Assembly: GCA_027924645.1 (NCBI GenBank)
Contig: BSBN01001150.1
Location: forward strand, 2,666,001-2,730,000
Direction: 5' to 3'
Source of the DNA: Cunninghamia lanceolata
Taxonomy: Eukaryota > Streptophyta > Pinopsida > Cupressales > Cupressaceae
DNA: 64,000 nt
This document shows positions 47,993 to 58,697 of this stretch, one piece after another (the stretch's first letter is position 1; every line of letters begins with the position of its first letter). The notes under the pieces were generated by a model, which saw nothing but the letters and a program-made list of their open reading frames with translations, was not told the origin of the DNA and searched no databases. A program made the translations under genes and the position numbers.

Positions 47993-48187
47993 AGTTGAAA
48001 TATATTTCTTACTTTGCATTGTCAATTGGTGTACATAATTCGTAAACATTCAACTTCGTTTATATTTCTTTAAGGGGATTTTAAAACCATAGATTGTATA
48101 TAAACAGTCCTAGTATAGATTGACATATCAAACATGTTCATCATAAGTCAAACATTCAATTGATTTAATCTCTGGCAATCTTACAAG

Positions 48188-50380
48188 GCACTAAAAACTA
48201 AAATATTCCCTGAAGAGAATGTGTTGCCATCAACTTGCAGAGAGGCGTGTCTGTTGTTGGTTGAGTTGGGAATTGAATATAAGAAAATTCATTCAAGTAA
48301 AAATGATTGCATTTTATATAGAGATGAATATCAAAACAAGGTAGAATGCCCTATATGCAAAGAGAAGATATATCGTACAAATGTACAAGGTCCTACAGTT
48401 CCAAAGACGGTTTTATGTCACATGCCAATTATACCTAGACTTCAACGAATGTTTCGTTGCAAGTCACTTGTACAATTAATGGATTGGCATGTAAAGAATA
48501 GGAGTAAAGATGGATTCATGCAAATTCTGGCTGACTCCAAAACAATTAAACACATAGAGGAAAAATGGCCAAGAAAATTCAAAGATGAACCTCGTAGTAT
48601 CAGGTTTGGTCTTGCAATTGATGGAGTGTGCCCATTCTCTTTCTTGAGCTCAAATTATAGTGTTTGTCTAGTTGGATTGATAGTATACAATATTCCCCCA
48701 TGGATGAGTGTTAGAGAGGAGCACCTTATGCTAACTCTCATTGTTCTAGGAAAACATCAAGTTAAAAACATGGATGTTTATCTTGTGTCTTTTATTGATG
48801 AGATGCAACTGCTATGGAAAGGCATAAGAATGTATGACATATCATGTCCCCCATCAAATAGGTCCTTCATGTTGTATGGTGTGCTATGTTGGACTATTCA
48901 TGATTTCCCAAGTCTTGGTGTTTGTTCTGGTAAGATAAAATATTTATGTATTTACACTCATAATTTATTTTCATCCCAACTTTCATACTTAGTTTTATAC
49001 TATTTTTTTGATGTTATTAACATTACTTATTGAATTGCAGGGCTTCAAACAAAGGGGATATTTGCATGTCCAAGATGTGTAGAACAATTTCAAGGGCAAT
49101 ATTCTAAAGATCTACATAAATTTATTTACACAAACAACATGGTTTTTCTACCACTAGATCACAAGTTTAGAATCAATTTGATGGAAAAGTTGAAAATAGA
49201 GGCCCTCCCATGATTATGGGTCCAGGTGATTGGCTTAAGAAGTATGAAGATGCTGAATTGGAAGCTTGGCAGGATTTTTTTGATTAGGGTGATTCAATTG
49301 AAGAACCAGAACAAGTTGTAGTTAATATGCCAGAAGGAATGAAAAGGAAATCCATATTTTATGAGCTCCCTTACTGGAAGGATCTATTAATATCTCACCT
49401 ATTAGATCCTATGCACATCTTCAAAAATGTCCCAGATTCTATATTTTGACATATATCAGGCAAAGAGAAGGACACCTTTTCTTTGAGGAGAGATATTGCT
49501 CTTTCACGTACCAAAATTGATAGAAAACATTTGTGGCCAAATAGGGAAAATGAAACATATGCAGAAGCTCCGTGGATTTTGAAAAAAAAAAGAGCTAGAC
49601 CAACTAAAAAATGTCATCTGTTCAATAAGGACACCTACTAGCTATGAGTCATCATTGGCTAAAGCTTTTATAGTTGATGGACATATCATAGGATTTAAAA
49701 CACATGATTTTCATAATTTTATGAAGGTATTATATATCATCATTTAACATTTACTGGTAACATTGATTAAGTACTAAATATATTTTGATATTTTGTTGTG
49801 TGAGAAAAAATTAATAATGACCTTTTCATAAATGTGTTTGATAGCATATCATGCCATTGGCAATTAGGGGGGATTCTTGTCTTACAGTTGACTTAAGGAA
49901 TGCCATAAGTCGATTGTCAGCATTTACAAGATATGTGGTTATATGAAATGTTCATGTGTGAGAGACATAGAGATATTATATTGCATTTTAATTTTTGACT
50001 AAAGGTTCATACTAATTTACTATTCTTATATTAGGTGGGTGACCTCCAAAGAGATCCACGAATGTGAAGTGCCAAAATGGAAGAAGGAAATTGTAGAAAT
50101 TGTACGTGTATTTAAGAAGGAGCTCCCTACAAGTTTCATGGACCTACAAGTCCATTTACTTATACACCTAGTCGATGACATTGAATTGACAGGTGTCGTA
50201 TCAACGAGGTGGATGTTTTTCTTTGCGAGGTATATGAAAACTCTAAAAAGATATGTCCAAGAAAAGGCACATCTAGAGGGTTGTATGGCTGAAGGGTATG
50301 TATTGAATGAAGCATTTTTCTTCTTGTGTGAATTCCTTGGTAAGGATTTTGAAGTTAGGCCACATTTTTGGACAACATGA
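48188..50380 (+). pseudogene. CACTA Tnp2-type (TNPD-like) transposase core and DUF4218 region
   Basis: Exons: 48188-48929, 49041-49726, 49845 to about 49948, and 50035-50380, with GT-AG borders. Signatures in order: ELGIEYKKIHSSKNDCILYR, CPICKEKIYR (zinc-binding), PIIPRLQRMFRCK, MDWHVKNRSKDGFM, SIRFGLAIDGVCPF, YNIPPWMSV, NMDVYLVSFIDEM, LCWTIHDFPSLG, IFACPRCVEQF, KSIFYELPYWKDLL, HLLDPMHIFKNVPDSI and finally the DUF4218 signature LIHLVDDIELTG...TRWMFFFARYMKTLKRYV. This is the DDE-type CACTA transposase that cuts and rejoins element ends. Stops and shifts near 49210, 49285 and 49448 inactivate it. Sequence resembling the usual far C-terminal domain was not found; a Sirevirus-like element follows. 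Confidence 0.9.
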
Positions 50381-50559
50381 TCCTATACATCAATTGAAAT
50401 AAGATCCTATACAATGTCAACATGTTTATTTCAAACTCCAAATGTCATGATGTTAATAAGACAAATAAATTACAGAGTAAATTAATGATTGCAAGAAAAA
50501 CAACCACACTGATCATGAATTGAAATAAGATCCTATACAAGATCCTACACAAGTCAGAA

Positions 50560-52265
50560 GGATGATGAAGAAACTGAGACTGATGAGGAAATTAAGAAAA
50601 TGAGGAAGAAGAAGAAATCATCAGGTGAATCCTCTGCTGGTGCAAACAAAGAAGAAGAGGCAGAAGAATTTGTTGAAAGGCCTACTCTCTCCATTGATGA
50701 TGTCATCAAGGCAGTTACTGTGGATGGGAATCTGCAACCAATGACATAATTCTATGATGATTATAGTGACACAGACAAAAGGATCTTGGAAGAAGCCACA
50801 GTTAAGTACTTAAACATATGTAATAAAGCATTCATTGAAATCATCTCTAATCCCCAAGAGTTTAGAGAAAGTACTTGAACTTAGAAAAGACAATGCCAAG
50901 GAAAAGGATTTGGAGATCCAGGAACAAATAGCTATTCATCTCTATCCTTCCATCACTCCAAAACAAATGAACATGATCTTTAAGGATTGTAAGGATGAGT
51001 TTCGAAGCAAAGCCAGAATAAATAAGCTTATGCTCAGAGAAACTGATCAGGTGGCAAAAGAGACTGAAGACATCCTCTGGAATGCATATAAAAGATTCAA
51101 TCTTCCTATTATAGAGGACATAAGTGATGAACCTTTTGCCATGGATGTCGAAGGATTAAATGCATCAAAGGAAGACTCTACTGAGAAAATTGTAGAAGAG
51201 TCAAAGGAGATAGGTGAAGAGAAGACTAAGGAATTGGATTCCTCTGTTCCATAGGAAGTCCTTGAAGAAGTAAACATCTCTCTTCCAGATCCCCCAACAG
51301 ACTCCAAAACTGAAGGAGAAGAAAGAAAAGAAGAGAGAATCAGTCAAGAAGAAGAGGTAAACATAAGAGAACAAGATCAAACAGAGAAGACCCCAGGTGA
51401 CAATTCTGAGGCTGCAGAAGGGAAGAAGACTCTGTCTCTGGCAAGAGACACTACAGAAGTAGTTAAAGACTTCCTAACCAAAGAAATGATGGAATTAGAT
51501 GAACCAGAGCTATTTCAAGGACCACTCAATTTTGACTCTCTCTCTCCGGTCCAGACAATGAAGGTAGCATCTTTTGCTCAAGCTAAAGCAAAAGAAAATC
51601 TTCTGAAGTCTCACATGGAAGACTATGAGCTAATAGAGATTGCATCCAGTGTGCTAGAGAAAATCATGGCATCCTTCCAAAAGGATCTTTCGGCCTCCTC
51701 ATCCGGTAATCTGAAATCTCTTGTTAATTCTGTTAGCACACATTTTGATAATTTGGAGAAATCAGCAGAAGAGAAAGTCTGGAAAGAGTTTTTGGGTAAG
51801 AGATTCTCTGAAGTACAGGAGCTAATAGCAAATGATAGGAGAAATATGAATATTGGAATAAAGAGCCTAGAAAATGCTCTTAAAGATGGCGGAGAATTAT
51901 ACAAATTTTATTTATCTTGGTCCACAGTAACAACAGACATTGCAAAGAAGGTGGAAGAACAAGAGGGTAAACTATCAAGTTTATCCCAGAGTTTTGATCC
52001 TCTCACCTCGTCCATAATGAATCAAGAGTGCCAGGCTATTGCCACTATAAATGAAATAAAGAGGCTTGAGAAGGAGAAGAAAAATAGAATAAGCAGAATG
52101 AGTGAACTAAGAGGGATAATTATCCCTAAGTTAGAGGCAATGCATGAAGCCCTAACTGATGCTCAGACTACAGCCCGAACCGGTGATCCAGCAGACTTAA
52201 AGAGGGCAGAAGCCTTTGCATTTTTGTTAAGTGGTCACATCTCCATTTTGGACAGGATGAAGTAG
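50560..52265 (+). pseudogene. Coiled-coil ORF upstream of the 3' LTR
   Basis: Two long frames, 50835-51254 and 51486-52265, plus readable sequence between and before. The first has KEKDLEIQEQIAIHLYPSI and is acidic at its end; a stop at 51252-51254 and frame changes separate the parts. The second (259 codons) is Glu/Lys/Ser/Leu-rich with heptad-like runs (NEIKRLEKEKKNRISRMSEL, DPADLKRAEAFAFLLSGH), predicted by eye as coiled coil. No signal peptide or catalytic motif. Location fits the extra ORF of Sirevirus-type elements, whose role is unsettled. Confidence 0.5.
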
Positions 52266-52566
52266 AGTTGGCAACATAGTTTGTCCATCTGAAAACCACT
52301 TTTGTGGATATACTTAAGTTTATGTAAGTATAACTTGTATATATGCGGCTATGTATAGGTTACTTTTTGCAAATTTTTGGTATGCGGATTCCGTCCTTTG
52401 CCATTGATGTCAAAGGAGGAGTGAGGAGTAGTGAAAAATGTGGAATCAAGCTAAGGGGGAGCTCTGGTAAAATTGTACATGAGATAAAGCATCAGCCAAG
52501 GGGGAGTTTGTTATAACACTTAGTAATTTTTCACTAAGTGTTGCCATCAATGCCAAATGGGGAGAT

Positions 52567-53658
52567 TGTTGGCAAGAGACACTGTGTGGCTTCGTGAGTA
52601 TTGTCATTGATGGCAACAAAGTCCATCCCACTCATCCGCAGCACATAGTATGTCTACCGAAAGTTTGATTGAAGAGTGTTTTGGTCCGGTGAACAAGAAC
52701 AGAGCATGCAACAAGGTCTGACAATCAGGTCCGGATCTCTCAGAGGAAGTATCTTAGCAAAGTGTGGACTTGGGGAAGTTAAGAGGAGTACCATGACTAC
52801 CACATTTTAGAGATTGAGCCTCCAGTGATGAAAGAGTGAAAATATATGAGCACCTAAGTGTTGGGTTCCTGACAGGCATAGCATACTAAGCAAGAACTAA
52901 CTGACAGAGCATCAGACCTTAATCCGGATGAGAAATTGATGTGATCAAGCTTCTCAAGGGATCATTCATGGTTGGCCGACATGATTGATGACTTCTATAA
53001 CTATCTCTTTGATACACATCACTTAGTAAGCATGGATTCAGTCGACAAACTAGAGTTTGGGAAAATCTTGAGTATTCTAGATGCCGACTAGAAAGATATT
53101 GAAATCCTTGGTGCGGATATATATACCAGATGGATTTCGATGTGAAGATGTGTGATTTGTGTGATAGTGTGCGAACAAAGGTAGAGATAAGTGTGGAAAT
53201 GGCAATATAGGTCCAGTATGTGACAGAACAACAACACCAAAATAGAGGAAGAATGAAGTGCAGTAGATCAGTATATTGAGCCTAACCGGAATGAAACCTC
53301 AGCATATGTGGATGCTTCTCATTAGTTCAAATACCTAGTTACTTTCTATAAACTATTGTAGGCAGTGAGCCTCTTGTGAGTAGTGTGCTCGAGTAGTGAG
53401 CCCTAATTGGCAAGTGCCATTTTGTACTTCTTATTGTTTTAACAGAGAATACAATCTTGGGTTAGTCACCTCGTGGTTTTTCCCTTAACAGGGTTTTCCA
53501 CGTAAAAATCCTTGTGTTATGTGTGTTGATTTCATTTCTACTCTCATGTTCATTTATGCTTATATGTTTTGATACTGCACTATTGTTAAAGAAGAAAACA
53601 AAGAAATTTAAGATAACTGATTCACCCCCCCTCTCGGTTATTTGCCTTGTTTCCAACA
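52567..53658 (+). repeat. 3' LTR of the Sirevirus-like element
   Basis: 1092 bp from TGTTGGCAAGAG to TTTCCAACA, with a 6-bp terminal inverted match TGTTGG/CCAACA. Directly preceded by AAATGGGGAGA, a polypurine tract. Followed by CTCTA at the edge of the telomere-motif/CTCTATCTCC sequence. Confidence 0.85.
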
Positions 53659-55320
53659 CTCTAAACCTCTATCTCCATATCTCTCCCCTATCTCCCTATC
53701 TCTATCATCCCTCTACCTCTCAATCTCTCTCCCTATGTCCCTGGCCATGTGGTAAACCCTAAACTTGAGCAATGCTAAACTCATAAACACCAAATAATGT
53801 CCCTAAACCCTGACCCCTCTACCACGCGATGGTGCGAAATGGCACCCATGCGCCTTTATTATACTTGCTTTTTAATCGGTGGATGCCACGTGTCATCATC
53901 TTGCCATCTCGTGGCAAATATTCCCTTTGAAAAGATTCCCCTGCACTGGCATGCAACCGTTGGATCTTAAGTTTGCTTTGACATGTGGCAGCAGACAATT
54001 GGTTGAGGCAAACACTTCATAGGCAAAGGTTACATGGCTAGGTGGCGGTCTATCACGGCTGGATATTGACGTCATCTTGACATGCTCCGCGACGGTGTGG
54101 TTTTCCTTTTATAAGACTTTAAGACCTACTGGCGGCAACATGCAACGACTAGGTTAAGGGGTCGGTTAACCCACATGCACCAAGACTTAAGGTTGTGACT
54201 TAAAAGAGCGAAAATCAGCAATAATGGTCAACACAAGAATATAACAATAAAGTGCATAACCTAAAGGAAAGGGGCAAAGGGTTTTTGAAACCGAACAGTT
54301 ATAATTTTTTTTAAAACCTAAAACCCTAACCCAAGGGGGGAACCACCAAGGCCATGGTAAGATTTAGGTGTCTACATTTCTAACAGTGCATTAGTTTTTG
54401 GGTTGATGAATAATGATCACAATTTGTCTTTGGTAATTTTTTCCTTCATATCATGAGATAATTTTGAGGAACAAAATTGATGACAAATTTCTCTATGGGT
54501 TGCCCATGTATTTATTTTCTTTCACTAAGATAGATTGAAGGAATAGGAGAGCATCAAACAAGGATCAAATGAGTGCAATCATGATTATGTTATTGGATTT
54601 CAAACCTTGTCAACAAAGATACACTATCAAAATCCTATTGATGAATTGCAAAGAATATTTGTTAAGGGCTTATTACCTACTATCCAAGCTAAGACAATAT
54701 ACCTAAACAACTATTATTCTTCCATGGATTTGTGTGCAAATGTAAGAAACATTGAATTGAAACTTCTCAAGTCTAATGCACTTAAATATGGATCTCATCC
54801 TTCAAAATTTCAATAGGATAATTTAGTTTTCAAAAGGGTGAAAATAAGCAAGAAAATCAACAAAATGCTCACCATGTTGCAGTTAATTTACAGTCAACTT
54901 TAGATGTTATTTAATCTAATTCCCAAGATGAAATAAGGGACAATCCTACATTATCTATTAATGTAATAGGATCATAGAATACATAAAGGAAAATAGATAT
55001 GTAAACCAAACCACATTCAAATATAGAAGGGTTCTAACATATGTCACTTCTATTCAAAATGAACAAAGGAAATATACAGAGAGGTAAGATGAACAAATGT
55101 ACTCAAACTTGTATGGTGCTAACTAGATCATTGTGGCATGTGGTGTACATGGACATCACCATGTGTTAGATGCATACAGTGCCAATTATATGATCATGTT
55201 TTGTAGTACAAATGTCATTAGGTGGCACACGTGTATGGAAGCATAACATGTGGTTGCTGATGTTCCATGTGTCTAACTAGCCACCGACATGTGTAGCAAT
55301 GTGTATAGCCACACTATCTA
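53659..55320. other. Mixed repeat region with a gag-like ORF fragment
   Basis: 53659-53815 repeats the CTCTATCTCC / telomere-motif sequence later seen at 55930-56050. About 53815-54370 is unclassified, ending TTAGGTGTCTACA, which could be an LTR end. At 54607-54816 a 69-codon ORF (RIFVKGLLPTIQAKTIYLNN) resembles retroelement gag sequence with weak support. At 55075-55310 CATGTGT-rich phrases recur. Nothing else is recognisable. Confidence 0.4.
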
Positions 55321-57850
55321 GATCCTCGAAGATTCATAAACCCCGAATAATACCCCTAAACCCTAAACCCTAACCCCTAACCTATAAACCATAAACCCTA
55401 AACAATGCCCCTAAGCCCTAACCCATAAACCCTAAACCCCTAAATCCTAAACCACAAACCGCAAACCCCTAAACTCTAAACACTAAACCCAAGCAACCCT
55501 AAACCTCTATCTCCCTATCTCTCTATCTCTATCATTCCTCTACCTCTCAATATCTCTCCCTATGTCTCTGGCCATGTCCCTCACTCTCTATATCTCCCTA
55601 TTGGTCCTCTCTCTCTAAACACTAAACCCTAAACCTCTAAACCTTAACCCCTAAACCCTAAACCCTAAATAATGCCCCTAAACCTTAATGCCTAAACCCT
55701 AAACCTAAGAAACCCTAAACCCCTATCTCCCTATCTCTCCCTTATCTCCCTATCTCTATCGTCCCTCTACCTCTCAATCCTTCTCTCTATTTCTCTGGAC
55801 ATCTTGCTCACTCTCTATCTCCCTATCTCTCCCCTCTGTCTCCTCTATCTCTCCCGATCTGTCTCCTCCCTCTCTCTATCTAGCTATCTCCGAACCTGAG
55901 TAACCCTAAACCCCTAAACTCTAAATTCAGTCAACTCTAAACCTCTATCTCCATATCTCTCCCCTATCTCCCTATCTCTATCATCCCTCTACCTCTCAAT
56001 CTCTCTCCCTATGTCCTTGGCCATGTGCTAAACCCTAAACTTGAGCAATGCTAAATAATCTCTCTCTCACATCCCACCAATAGTTTTTTTTTCCCTATTT
56101 CCTTATTTTCCACCTTTCCTCTCATGCATCATTCTTCCCATCTAATGAACTTTAGTGTTATCTTGTTTCCATTTCATCTTGCCAATTTATATCCTCATCC
56201 CTCTTTTCATGTCCTAGTTTTCTTGTTTCCATTTGCTTAGTTGATAAGGGAGATGAATAGAGACAAAGAGGAAGAGAGAGAGAGTCCTAGTTTTCTTGTT
56301 CATTTCCTTCATCGATAAGGGAGAGGGAGAATTAATAGAAGGGAGAGATAGGAAGATATAGGAATGCTAGGGGGGAGAGGCAAGAGATAGAGAGAAGACA
56401 TATAGGGAGAGATAGGGAGATAGACTAGAGTGACTAGAGAGATAGGGAGATAGAGGAATGATAGGGGAGAGAGAGGTAAGAGATAAGGAGAGATAGATAG
56501 GTAGAGAGAGAGGAGATAGATTGGGAGAGATAGAGGAGACAGAGCGAGAGATAGGGAGATATATAGAGAGTGAGTGAGATGTCTAGAGGGATGATAGAGA
56601 GAGGGAGATAAGGGAGAGATAGGGAGATAGAGGTTTAGGGTTGCTCAAGTTTAGGGTTTAAGGGTTATGGGTTAGGCTAGGGTTAGGGATTAGGAGCATT
56701 ATTTAGGGTTGAGGGTTTAGAGAGAGAGAGACTTCTTTTGACATGCAACCATAAACCCTAAATAATGCCCCTAAACCATAAACCCGAGCAACCCTAAACC
56801 CTAACCCCTAATCCCTAAAACATATATAAACCCTAAATAATGCCCCTAAGCCCTAACCCATAACCCATAAACCCTAAACCTAAGAAACCCTAAACCCCAA
56901 ACCCCTAAACCCTAAATACTAAACCCAAGCAACCCTAAACCTCTATCTCCCTATCTCCCAGCTATCTCTATCGTTCCTCTACCTCTTAATCTCTCTCCCT
57001 ATGTCTCTGGCCATGTCCCTCACTCTCCATATCCCTATCTCTTCTGACTATGTCTCTGGCCACGTACCTCACTCTCTATATCTCCCTATTGGTCCTCTAA
57101 ACACTAAGCCCTAAACTGTAAACCCTAAATAATGCTCCTAAAGATTAACCCCTAACCCCTAAACTTGAGAAGCCCTAAACCCCTATCTCCCTATCTCTAT
57201 TGTCCCTCTACCTCTCAATCCTTCTCCCTATCTCTCTGGATATATCACTCACTTGACTCTATCTCCCTATCTTTCCCCTCTGTCTCTTATATCTCTCTCT
57301 ATCTAGCTATCTCCAAACCCGAGCAACCCCAAACCCCTAAACCCTAAATCCAAGCAACTCTAAACCTCTATCTCCCTATCTCTATCATCCCTCCACCTCT
57401 CAATCTCTCTCCCTATGTCTCTGGCCATGTTCCTCACTCTGTATCTCTTTATCTCTCTCCACAGTCTCCTCTATATCTCCCTATCATTCCTCTCTCTCTA
57501 TAAACCCTACACCCTAAACCTCTAAACCTGAACCCCTAACCCCTAAATAATAAACCCTAAACCCTAAATAATGCCCCTAAACCCTAAACCCCAAACCCAA
57601 GTAACCTTAAACCTCTATCTCCCTATCTCTCCCTATCTCTCCCCTCTCTCCCTATCACCTTTGTCCCTCTACCTCTCAATCTCTCTCCCTATGTCTCTAG
57701 CCATGTCCCTTACTCCCTATCTCCCTATCTCTCCCCTCAGTCTCCTCTATATCTCCCTACTGGTCCTCTATCTCTCTCTAAACCCTAAACCCTAAACCCT
57801 AAACCTCTAAACCTTAACCCCTAAACCCTAAATAATACTCCTAAACCCAA
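55320..57850. repeat. Interstitial telomere-motif and CTCTATCTCC compound arrays
   Basis: Short runs of degenerate CCCTAAA (plant telomere motif) alternate with CTCTATCTCCCTATCTCT-type pyrimidine repeats in higher-order units. Recurring phrases include AAATAATGCCCCTAAACC and TCTCTGGCCATGTCCCTC. The C-rich strand is on top at 55320-56050 and 56745-57850. Between about 56270 and 56740 the G/purine-rich strand is on top (GAGAGATAGGGAGATAG, GGTTTAGGGTT), so the block contains an inversion. It lies about 260 bp inside the right end of the CACTA element and is not a chromosome end. ORFs within it are artefacts. Confidence 0.9.
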
Positions 57851-57861
57851 GTAACCATAAA

Positions 57862-58095
57862 TTAGGTGCTAAATAAGGCACTAAATAAGGCGCTAAATCA
57901 TACACTAAATCAGACGCTAAAAGTGGTGCTAAATTAGGCTCTAATTAGCACCTAATTTAGCACCTACTTGTTCTGATTAGCGTAAAAAATGCCAAAAATA
58001 GCGCTATCCTGATAAATAGCACTGACTTTTTTAAAAATTTGGAGAAAAATACATTAAAACAGTGGGTGGAAGCAAAAACGGAGCTAATTACAGGA
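57862..58095. repeat. Right subterminal repeats of the CACTA element
   Basis: About a dozen copies of GCTAAAT-type motifs (GGCGCTAAATCA, GGTGCTAAATTAGG, GACGCTAAAAG) in both orientations, plus TAGCGCT. A perfect 13-bp inverted repeat GTGCTAAATTAGG/CCTAATTTAGCAC with a 10-base loop spans 57926-57963. The motif family also occurs beside the left TIR. Likely transposase-binding sites by analogy with En/Spm. Confidence 0.75.
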
Positions 58096-58096
58096 A

Positions 58097-58108
58097 TTTG
58101 TTGTAGTG
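58097..58108 (-). repeat. CACTA right terminal inverted repeat
   Basis: TTTGTTGTAGTG, the inverse of CACTACAACAAA at 25512-25523. Followed by the TCA target duplication at 58109-58111. Confidence 0.92.
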
Positions 58109-58697
58109 TCAAGACTCAAATGGTTTATGGGGTGACTGAGCATATCTAAGATGTAGTATGAATAAGATAACTTCCCACATCGGTTTCATCTCTCCAAATA
58201 AGGGTTAAATTATATTAGAAAAATTGGCATACCCTCGACCATATTTACTTTTTCCTTAAAATAAAAATAAGAAAAGAGAAACTCACAAGTTTAAGATATG
58301 TGAATGGGTGACCAAAGAATCCCATTGCTGAGAGTATAAAAGGTTAAAATAATCCTTCAAATGCCTTTGTCTACTAAGTATCCATTCAATCATCATTTTT
58401 CCTAAATAGAACCCACGATTAATTTAAATCTTAAGTCTTTTTCTAGTGCAAATAGTTTCAAAACCATCATATCTATTTCATCACTTGCTTCATTCTCCCA
58501 CCATGATCTATCATTAAAGAAACAAAATTGTAGACGAAAAGATTACATCTTGAAGAGGATGCGTGGGTTTCATAAACACATTGTGTAACAGCTAGATCGA
58601 TGACATGCCTATAGATGTAGAGTTCTAGGACAGATGTCAATGACAAAATTTTGAAGACCTATTTACATAAATTAGAACATTATTGAGGATAAAGTAG
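58109..58697. repeat. Long direct repeat, copy B, part 3
   Basis: Matches copy A from about 8589 to 9172, starting TCAAGACTCAAATGG and ending ATTGAGGATAAAGTAG. Its continuation of the 24240-25511 part proves the CACTA element inserted into this repeat. Confidence 0.85.

Larger units (their letters stand above)
50545..53658 (+). mobile_element. 3' part of a Sirevirus-like LTR retrotransposon
   Basis: Consists of a coiled-coil-type ORF region (50560-52265), a spacer with several purine-rich AAGGGGGAG tracts (near 52453 and 52499), and a complete LTR at 52567-53658. The 5' LTR, gag and pol are missing, so it is 5' truncated or its left half was deleted. An ORF between pol and the 3' LTR, multiple polypurine tracts and the TGATTCACCCCCCCTCTCGG phrase near the LTR end are features of plant Sireviruses (Ty1/copia). 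Without pol the class remains inference. Confidence 0.6.
25512..58108 (+). mobile_element. CACTA (En/Spm) transposon, about 32.6 kb, with nested insertions
   Basis: Starts CACTACAACAAAATAAC at 25512. Its right end, read on the minus strand from 58108, is CACTACAACAAATTCC, giving 12-bp perfect terminal inverted repeats. Direct TCA repeats flank it (25509-25511 and 58109-58111), the 3-bp duplication expected for CACTA elements. Copy A keeps the empty site near 8589. Subterminal GCGCTAAAT-like motifs occur at both ends. It encodes divergent TNPA-like (minus) and Tnp2-type (plus) genes and contains copia, LTR-like and Sirevirus-like insertions, a PPR fragment and telomere-motif arrays. Both transposase genes carry stops or shifts, so this copy is non-autonomous now. 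The boundary assignment is strong; assigning every internal segment to the element rather than to later insertions is inference. Confidence 0.9.

Noticed and set aside
57165..57795. Ser/Pro/Leu-rich ORFs
   Set aside because: Products of the CTCTATCTCC/CCCTAAA compound repeat.
55320..57850. A chromosome end (true telomere)
   Set aside because: Motifs are degenerate, mixed with other repeats, present in both orientations, and flanked on the right by the CACTA terminus and repeat B.
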